Shown: one piece after another, positions 4,930-9,347 of the stretch
How positions within the stretch are numbered: position 1 is the first letter of the stretch
Layout of the letters: every line of letters starts with the position of its first letter
Assembly (NCBI GenBank): GCA_003542325.1
Contig: DPKV01000257.1
Span: forward strand, 1-9,347
Length of the DNA: 9,347 nt
Reading direction: 5' to 3'
Source of the DNA: Anaerolineaceae bacterium
GTDB lineage: Bacteria; Chloroflexota; Anaerolineae; Anaerolineales; Anaerolineaceae
Program-made: the position numbers and the translations under genes
The notes under the pieces: model-generated
Seen by the model: the letters and a program-made list of their open reading frames with translations, nothing else
The model's database searches: none
What the model was told of the DNA's origin: nothing

Positions 4930-5037
4930 GGTGCGCAGAAGAGCGCTGCGCACCCTACAGATGATTCATGAAACGAGGTTTATAGAGGTGTAGGGTGCGC
5001 TCCGCTTGCCTGCCTCCCGAAGGGAGATGAGCGCACC
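4930..5037. repeat. Composite palindromic intergenic element (left of operon)
   Basis: There are three nested inverted repeats. GGTGCGCAG (4930-4938) pairs with CTGCGCACC (4946-4954). GCGCACCCTACA (4948-4959) pairs with TGTAGGGTGCGC (4989-5000). GGTGCGCT (4994-5001) pairs with AGCGCACC (5030-5037), with an inner CTCCC/GGGAG stem (5014-5026). The alternative pairings look like a BIME- or REP-type repeat. With the hairpins at 4801-4880 it accounts for most of the gene-free stretch 4738-5135. Confidence 0.7.
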
Positions 5038-5083
5038 GATTGTTGAGCGTAGGAAACACCCATCATCCAGCAGGGATTAATGA

Positions 5084-5089
5084 TATGAT
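5084..5089 (+). promoter_or_regulatory. Weak -10-like element for the repair operon
   Basis: TATGAT lies about 47 bases before the ATG at 5136, in the only AT-rich stretch between the palindromic element and the first gene. No good -35 is visible at 16-18 bases, so support is weak. Confidence 0.25.
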
Positions 5090-5135
5090 TTGGGAAAGAA
5101 CACATCTCGAGTTCCCTTCCGGGAGGTGACTTTCC

Positions 5136-5366
5136 ATGAGCATCTACTTGTTGGACAAGACCTTGCAGGTTGATATTACGTATGCGTGTGAAGATTTGGA
5201 ACTGGAAGACAATATTTGTGTCTCGGTGATTGAACGCTGCCCGCCGGCGGAAAAGATCTTGTGCGCCGGGCAAACACACCTCTTCCTGACGCCAACGGAA
5301 GCGCGCATTCTGGGGGAGGCTTTGCTGGAGGCGGCTGACCTGAGCGATTCAGGACGACACAAATAA
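5136..5366 (+). CDS. Small conserved-looking hypothetical protein, first gene of operon
   Basis: A 76-residue acidic soluble protein of unrecognised function. The N-terminal half alternates hydrophobic and acidic residues like beta strands (about residues 1-30). The C-terminal half contains an amphipathic helix, L-T-P-T-E-A-R-I-L-G-E-A-L-L-E-A-A. Cysteines at 18, 28, 35 and 43 have no clear zinc spacing. The start follows a very strong ribosome binding site (GGGAGGTGA, six bases before the ATG). The RBS is partly within a short TCCC/GGGA hairpin. It ends 15 bases before the glycosylase gene and is almost certainly co-transcribed with it. The strong RBS, GC-rich codon use matching its neighbours, and tight spacing argue that it is a real gene. 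Confidence 0.7.
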   Translation: MSIYLLDKTLQVDITYACEDLELEDNICVSVIERCPPAEKILCAGQTHLFLTPTEARILGEALLEAADLSDSGRHK

Positions 5367-5381
5367 GGAGAATCATTTTCA

Positions 5382-6575
5382 ATGCACCTCACCCTGGAAA
5401 CCGTCCGGACGGCCATGCTGGCCGCCCAGGGACTCCTTTCTCCCCCTGAAAAACCGGCGCAAAAAACAGACCTGCTTCCCATTATTCGGCAGATGGGTTA
5501 TTTACAGATCGATACCATCCAGGCGGTCCGGCGCAGCCAGAACCTGGTGCTGTGGAGCCGCCTGGGGGATTACGAGGTGGATTGGCTGGAAGAGCTGCAT
5601 GCCGAAGGCCGGCTTTTCGAATATTACGCCCACGCCCTTTGCTACCTGCCGATGGAGGACTACCCCATCTTCCGCGGGTTTATCCTCAATGGCGGACGGG
5701 CAACCAAGTATTGGAAGAAGTGGGCGGAACAGCATCCGGAGTTGATCGCCTGGGTGTTGGAGGAGGTGCGGGAAAAAGGGCCGGTATGTTCCCTGGATTT
5801 TGAAGGCGAAACCCTCTCCACTGGCTGGGGATCGGTTAAACATGAAAAACTGGCGCTTGAGCATTTGTTCGTCAATGGCCACCTGATGGTCTCCCACCGT
5901 AAGAATTTCCGGCGGTTTTACGACCTGCGGGAGAGGGTCTTGCCGGATTGGGACGACACGGATGCACTTGACCCGATAACCGGGCACCGGCAGCTTATTC
6001 TCAAAACGATCCAGGCACTGGGCGTGGCCCGGGAAGACTGGCTCACAACTTATTATTACCGGGCTAAGTACGGGTTGTTAGATGCGCTTGAGGAACTGGT
6101 CGCAAGGGGACAGATCCAGCCGGTTGATGTTGAGGGCTGGGATAAACCCGCCTATATCTATTCCGAACAGGTGGGAAAGGTCGATGCGGCGCGTACCGGA
6201 AAACTGGACCCGAGTTATACAACGCTGCTTTCTCCCTTTGACCCGCTGATCTCAGACCGCGACCGGGCATTGGACCTGTTTAATTTTGACTACCGCCTTG
6301 AGGCGTATACCCCTGTTAAAGACCGGAAATACGGTCACTTCTGCCTGCCGATCCTGCATCAGGGACGGCTGATCGGGCGGCTGGACCCCAAGGCGCACCG
6401 CAAGGAGAAACGCCTGGAAATCCGCAAGATCTATCTTGAGCCGGGAGTTGCCATCACCGATGCGCTGGTATCCGACCTCAGGAATACGCTGCGAGCTTTC
6501 ACGGCCTGGCATGGCCTGGACACATTGGAGATTATGGAAACCTATCCGGTGGAACTGCGGGAGGCGCTGGCATGA
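5382..6575 (+). CDS. YcaQ/AlkX-type winged-helix DNA glycosylase
   Basis: A 397-residue protein of the HTH_42 (DUF1006) family, full length for the group. The hallmark N-terminal motif M-G-Y-L-Q42-I-D44-T-I-x3-R-R-S-Q-N-L-V-L-W-S-R-L-G is present, followed by R-L-F-E-Y-Y-A-H-A. In characterised members the QxD motif is catalytic: AlkX/YcaQ removes N7-alkylguanine and unhooks interstrand crosslinks, while the AlkZ branch uses QxQ. The QID here points to the YcaQ branch. Three winged-helix repeats are expected across the protein, and L-S-P-F-D-P-L (about residue 285) is the familiar third-domain motif. The start has AAGGAG eleven bases upstream. The stop overlaps the next start as ATGA (6572-6575), so translation of the Nudix-GNAT gene is probably coupled. 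Its role is base-excision repair of alkylation damage. Confidence 0.9.
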   Translation: MHLTLETVRTAMLAAQGLLSPPEKPAQKTDLLPIIRQMGYLQIDTIQAVRRSQNLVLWSRLGDYEVDWLEELHAEGRLFEYYAHALCYLPMEDYPIFRGFILNGGRATKYWKKWAEQHPELIAWVLEEVREKGPVCSLDFEGETLSTGWGSVKHEKLALEHLFVNGHLMVSHRKNFRRFYDLRERVLPDWDDTDALDPITGHRQLILKTIQALGVAREDWLTTYYYRAKYGLLDALEELVARGQIQPVDVEGWDKPAYIYSEQVGKVDAARTGKLDPSYTTLLSPFDPLISDRDRALDLFNFDYRLEAYTPVKDRKYGHFCLPILHQGRLIGRLDPKAHRKEKRLEIRKIYLEPGVAITDALVSDLRNTLRAFTAWHGLDTLEIMETYPVELREALA

Positions 6576-7513
6576 CGATCACACCGGGCTTTACGTTATG
6601 CTTCCTGCTCAACGGGGACGATGTCCTAATGCTGCACCGGCGGTTCCCGCCCAATCAGGGCTTGTGGAACGGTGTGGGCGGGCACATTGAGCCGGGTGAG
6701 ACGGCACCCGAAGCGGTCATCCGCGAGGTGGCAGAGGAAACGGGCTACCGGATCGAGTCGGCGGACTTCGTGGGCCTGATGACCTGGGATGGGTTTGAGA
6801 TCCCACCCGGAGCGATTGTCATGTTTACGGTGCAGGTTCCCCATCGGGAATTTGTTACCAACCATGAGGGCGACCTGGCCTGGAAGCCCCGCGAGTGGGC
6901 CTGCACAGCCCCGGAAGTGGTCGATAATATTCACATTTTCCTGCCAATGATTCTGGCAGGGGAAGGGCCGCTGCATTTCCATTTTTCATACCGCAACGGG
7001 AAACGGGTGCGGGATGTGATCGAACCGATTCCGGTGGACTTTGACCTGGACCGGCCGTTTCAAGTCGAGTTGGGGCTGCTGGAAGAGGAGCGGGGCGGCT
7101 TTCTGCTCAGCTTTGACAAGGACCGCCTCCAGCTTGACCGGGTGGAGGATTTTCTCGTCAGGGGTTCCTATTGGGCGAACGACCGTTCACGGGAGGTGAT
7201 TGAGACCTCCATTCAGAATTCAGTCTGCCTGGGGATTTACCGGGAGGGGCTGCAGGTGGCCTTTGCCCGGCTGGTGACCGACCGATCAACCTTTGCCTGG
7301 TTGTGTGATGTCTATGTGGACGACGCCCAACGCGGTCACAGCCTCGGAAAGTGGCTGGTGGAAGCGGCCTGCCGCTATACGGATCAAATGGGGATCAGCC
7401 TCACGCTGCTGGCGACCCGTGACGCCCACGGTTTGTATGCCACCTACGGCCATTTCCGGCCGCTGGATGTGCCGGAAAAATGGATGCGCCGGGATTTGCC
7501 GAAAAAGGATTGA
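6572..7513 (+). CDS. Nudix hydrolase fused to GNAT acetyltransferase
   Basis: A 313-residue two-domain protein. Residues about 5-135 are a Nudix domain with an intact Nudix box: G37, E43, R51-E52 and E55-E56-x-G58. These bind the metal for cleavage of nucleoside diphosphates linked to X. The sequence before the box (M-L-H-R-R-F-P-P-N-Q-G-L-W-N-G-V-G-G-H) resembles MutT-like 8-oxo-dGTP diphosphatases. Residues about 180-312 are a GNAT domain with L-C-D-V-Y-V and R254-G-H-S257-L-G259 at the acetyl-CoA loop, then T-R-D-A-H. The central motif glycine is Ser257, unlike the paralogue downstream. It starts within the glycosylase stop (ATGA). Pool sanitation together with glycosylase repair is a sensible pairing; the GNAT substrate is unknown. 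Confidence 0.9.
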   Translation: MTITPGFTLCFLLNGDDVLMLHRRFPPNQGLWNGVGGHIEPGETAPEAVIREVAEETGYRIESADFVGLMTWDGFEIPPGAIVMFTVQVPHREFVTNHEGDLAWKPREWACTAPEVVDNIHIFLPMILAGEGPLHFHFSYRNGKRVRDVIEPIPVDFDLDRPFQVELGLLEEERGGFLLSFDKDRLQLDRVEDFLVRGSYWANDRSREVIETSIQNSVCLGIYREGLQVAFARLVTDRSTFAWLCDVYVDDAQRGHSLGKWLVEAACRYTDQMGISLTLLATRDAHGLYATYGHFRPLDVPEKWMRRDLPKKD

Positions 7514-7548
7514 TTGACTCAGGAGAATTTGTCGGAGGAGAGAAGACC

Positions 7549-8025
7549 ATGGAAAGCCAACGAGGGGATTACCTCATCAGTACGGAAAAAGCCAAATTGC
7601 AGATCGATATCATTCACCATTACCTAAAGCATGAGGCTTATTGGACCACGGGCCGCACCAAAGCCATGACCGAGAAATCCATTGACAACTCGCTCTGCTT
7701 CGGCATCTATCACAATGACAATCAAATTGGGTTTGCACGGGTGGTCACGGATTACACTGTCTTCGGGTACCTGTGCGATCTCTTTATCCTCAACGACTAC
7801 CAGGGGCATGGCCTCGGTAAATGGATGATCGAGACCATTCTGGAATATCTGGACGCGAAAGGTGTGCGCTGGACGATGCTGGCAACCCGTGACGCCCACG
7901 AACTTTATGAGGAGTACGGCGGCTTCCAGAAGCTGTATCTGCCCGAGAAGTGGATGGGCCGGGTGAACCCCCGTTTGCTCGAAAGTTCCGGCCAGTCTTA
8001 CTCCGTCCCGGGCGATGGGATGTAG
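7549..8025 (+). CDS. GNAT acetyltransferase, tandem paralogue of the fused domain
   Basis: A 158-residue single-domain GNAT acetyltransferase. The acetyl-CoA loop Q85-G86-H87-G88-L89-G90 is intact, preceded by Y-L-C-D-L-F-I and followed by L-A-T-R-D-A-H-E-L-Y and P-E-K-W-M. It aligns without gaps to the C-terminal GNAT of the preceding protein (53 of 109 positions identical by hand count), so the two arose by duplication. The chosen start is ATG 7549, with GGAGGAG seven to eight bases upstream. A longer frame from 7480 overlaps the upstream gene and lacks an RBS. The gap to the Nudix-GNAT stop is 35 bases, so it belongs to the operon. The last 17 residues are Ser/Gly/Pro-rich and probably unstructured. 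The substrate is unknown. Confidence 0.9.
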   Translation: MESQRGDYLISTEKAKLQIDIIHHYLKHEAYWTTGRTKAMTEKSIDNSLCFGIYHNDNQIGFARVVTDYTVFGYLCDLFILNDYQGHGLGKWMIETILEYLDAKGVRWTMLATRDAHELYEEYGGFQKLYLPEKWMGRVNPRLLESSGQSYSVPGDGM

Positions 8026-8050
8026 GGGTAGGGATTAGGCGATCAGGAGA

Positions 8051-8150
8051 TTAGGAATTAGGGTGTAGGTCACGTGCCGCGACAAAGTCCCCGAAGCGAA
8101 GCGGAGTGGGAAGCGCACGTGACCTACGTTTACTAATCCCCAATTCCTAA
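8051..8150. repeat. Long imperfect inverted repeat (right of operon)
   Basis: Inner arms GTAGGTCACGTGC (8065-8077) and GCACGTGACCTAC (8115-8127) are a perfect 13-bp inverted repeat. Outer arms TTAGGAATTAGGG (8051-8063) and CCCCAATTCCTAA (8138-8150) match at 12 of 13 positions. Three ATTAGG units (8034, 8050 and 8058 region) precede or overlap the left arm. The right arm carries about nine extra bases. There is no T-run, so it is not a plain terminator. It looks like a MITE- or REP-like element; its GTAGG-plus-palindrome arm start recalls the element at 4930-5037. Confidence 0.7.
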
Positions 8151-8316
8151 ATTCAAATTCTTGTTAATAACCATCTCTTAATCACCTGAACACGAATCTG
8201 TAATAAAATAATAAAGGGAGCTCAACCGTGTAAGATTTGGGGGAAGTGAGACCTCCCTGCGGGCATTATATGATGTCCGAATATACTTGGTTTAATAGTC
8301 AAAAGGGAAGGGCGAT

Positions 8317-9347
8317 TTGAAGACCATTGTTGCCGGAGCAATCGGGGAATGTGTTCACGTCGCAGGCGTGATTAATTTTCTGCGCCTGGCGGAACAAGCC
8401 GGCTGGCGGACGGTCTTTCTGGGACCGGCTGTTCCGATGGAAGATCTGATCGAGGCCGCGAAGCGCGAAAAAGCAGACCTGGTGGGCGTGTCCTACCGGT
8501 TGACGCCGGAGACGGGTGAACGCCTGTTGGGTGAATTTGCCGAAGCTGCGGATGAACTGCGCCAGGCCGGTGTCAGATTCTCCTTTGGCGGGACTCCGCC
8601 AATAGCGGAACGAGCCCGCGCCCTGGGATTTTTTGATGCGGTCTTTGACGGCAGCGAGCCGCCGGATGCGACCCTGGCTTACCTGCGTGGGCAGAAGCCC
8701 GGAGCGGTCACTGCGGCGGACTTCCCGCAGACAGCAGTTGAGCGCATCCAATGGAAACAGCCTTATCCCATCCTGCGGCACCACTACGGCCAACCGAGCA
8801 TGGAAGCGACCCTGACAGGTATCCGCGAAATTGCCGAGGCCCATGCGCTGGATGTGATCTCACTGGGTATCGATCAGGAGGCTCAGGAGAATTTCTTCCA
8901 CCCGGAGCGGCAGAACCCGCGCCGCAAGGGTGCCGGCGGTGTGCCGGTGCGTTCCCCCGAGGATTACCGCGCGTTGTACGAAGCCAGCCGGACGGGCAAC
9001 TACCCGCTCCTGCGCAGCTATTCAGGGACGGACGATTTCCTCAAGCTGGCGGCGATGTACACAGAGACGATCAATATCGCCTGGTGCGCGATCCCCATTT
9101 TCTGGTTCAACCGGATGGATGGGCGCGGTCCGTGGGACCTGGCGGAGAGCATCCGCAAGCATCAGGAGGTAATGGCCTGGTACGGTGAGCAGGGAATCCC
9201 GGTGGAGCTCAACGAGCCGCATCACTGGGGCATGCGCGACGCCCCAGATGTCGTTTTTGTGGTCTCGGCTTACCTCTCAGCTTATAACGCCAAAGCTTTT
9301 GGCGTGCGGGACTACATCGCCCAGATGATGTTCAACAGCCCGCCCGG
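8317..9347 (+). CDS. Cobalamin-binding-domain protein with mutase-like second domain, 3' end missing
   Basis: An open frame from TTG 8317 runs for 343 codons and off the right edge. An in-frame stop at 8296-8298 excludes any earlier start, and GGGAAGGG precedes the TTG. Residues about 1-115 form a Rossmann-like B12-binding domain: C12-V-H14-V-A-G17 replaces the usual D-x-H-x2-G, S59-Y-R-L stands for the S-x-L site, and G91-G92 forms the last loop. His14, the usual lower axial cobalt ligand, is kept, but the Asp is Cys. The second part (about 140-343) contains W-C-A-I-P-I-F-W-F-N, V-E-L-N-E-P-H-H-W-G-M-R-D and a terminal Q-M-M-F-N-S-P-P. It resembles the barrel of glutamate-mutase E-type enzymes; this family call is tentative. 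No B12 riboswitch motif was seen upstream. Confidence 0.8.
   Translation, partial: MKTIVAGAIGECVHVAGVINFLRLAEQAGWRTVFLGPAVPMEDLIEAAKREKADLVGVSYRLTPETGERLLGEFAEAADELRQAGVRFSFGGTPPIAERARALGFFDAVFDGSEPPDATLAYLRGQKPGAVTAADFPQTAVERIQWKQPYPILRHHYGQPSMEATLTGIREIAEAHALDVISLGIDQEAQENFFHPERQNPRRKGAGGVPVRSPEDYRALYEASRTGNYPLLRSYSGTDDFLKLAAMYTETINIAWCAIPIFWFNRMDGRGPWDLAESIRKHQEVMAWYGEQGIPVELNEPHHWGMRDAPDVVFVVSAYLSAYNAKAFGVRDYIAQMMFNSPP

Noticed and set aside
7480..7548. Longer start for the second GNAT at 7480
   Set aside because: It overlaps the upstream coding sequence and has no RBS, while GGAGGAG precedes ATG 7549.
8160..8316. Cobalamin riboswitch upstream of the B12-binding-domain gene
   Set aside because: No B12-box-like sequence or matching stem set seen; only a small hairpin near 8239-8257.
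8299..8844. Minus-strand frame of 181 residues
   Set aside because: It is antisense to the B12-binding-domain gene, whose plus frame has clear motifs; a typical shadow of GC-rich coding DNA.
1..9347. CRISPR array, transposase or integrase
   Set aside because: No regularly spaced identical repeats and no recombinase motifs on either strand.

Overview
The window is bacterial chromosomal DNA. The organism is not identifiable with certainty. The gene mix (an orphan Zn-ribbon/OB-fold acyl-CoA-type protein, a YcaQ-type glycosylase, a Nudix-GNAT fusion, a B12-binding mutase-like protein and many same-strand singletons with long spacers) would suit an Anaerolineae-like Chloroflexota genome. This is an impression, not a proof.

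The window has two halves. In the left half (1-4737) every supported gene is on the minus strand and stands alone, with its own ribosome binding site and spacers of about 140-560 bp. From left to right these are: a zinc-motif protein cut by the window edge (1-185); an AT-rich HNH nuclease with a winged-helix-like tail (749-1189); a DUF2726 plus topoisomerase-type zinc-finger protein (1329-2027, start corrected by its RBS); an unknown protein with a RING/FYVE-like eight-cysteine cluster and a TTG start (2465-3196); a GC-rich BamE/SmpA-like small protein (3372-3986); and an orphan DUF35-type Zn-ribbon/OB-fold protein (4336-4737). Base composition changes from gene to gene, as in a mosaic accessory region. 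The spacers carry related repeats. A roughly 110-bp terminator plus TATAAT-containing block occurs at 2160-2267 and again at 4151-4260, and both copies are preceded on the minus strand by a copy of the last codons of the DUF35 gene. The DUF35 gene's 3' end is also duplicated in tandem, in frame, just after its stop codon (4261-4335). The two blocks bracket exactly two genes.

In the right half (5136-9347) everything is on the plus strand and GC-richer. Genes 5136-5366, 5382-6575, 6572-7513 and 7549-8025 form a compact operon: a small unknown protein, a YcaQ/AlkX-type DNA glycosylase, a Nudix hydrolase fused to a GNAT acetyltransferase, and a second GNAT that is a clear tandem paralogue of the fused one (about 49% identity over 109 ungapped residues by hand count). 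This suggests a DNA repair and metabolite-sanitation operon. The operon is bracketed by two palindromic intergenic elements (4930-5037 and 8051-8150). After it comes a B12-binding-domain protein with a mutase-like second domain, starting at TTG 8317 and running off the right edge.

No tRNA, rRNA, CRISPR array, transposase or integrase was found. The most interesting signals are the duplicated terminator/promoter/gene-tail blocks around the two-gene segment, an attC-like half-site overlapping a stop codon, a near-perfect 26-bp palindrome at 439-464, and the duplicated GNAT in the repair operon.
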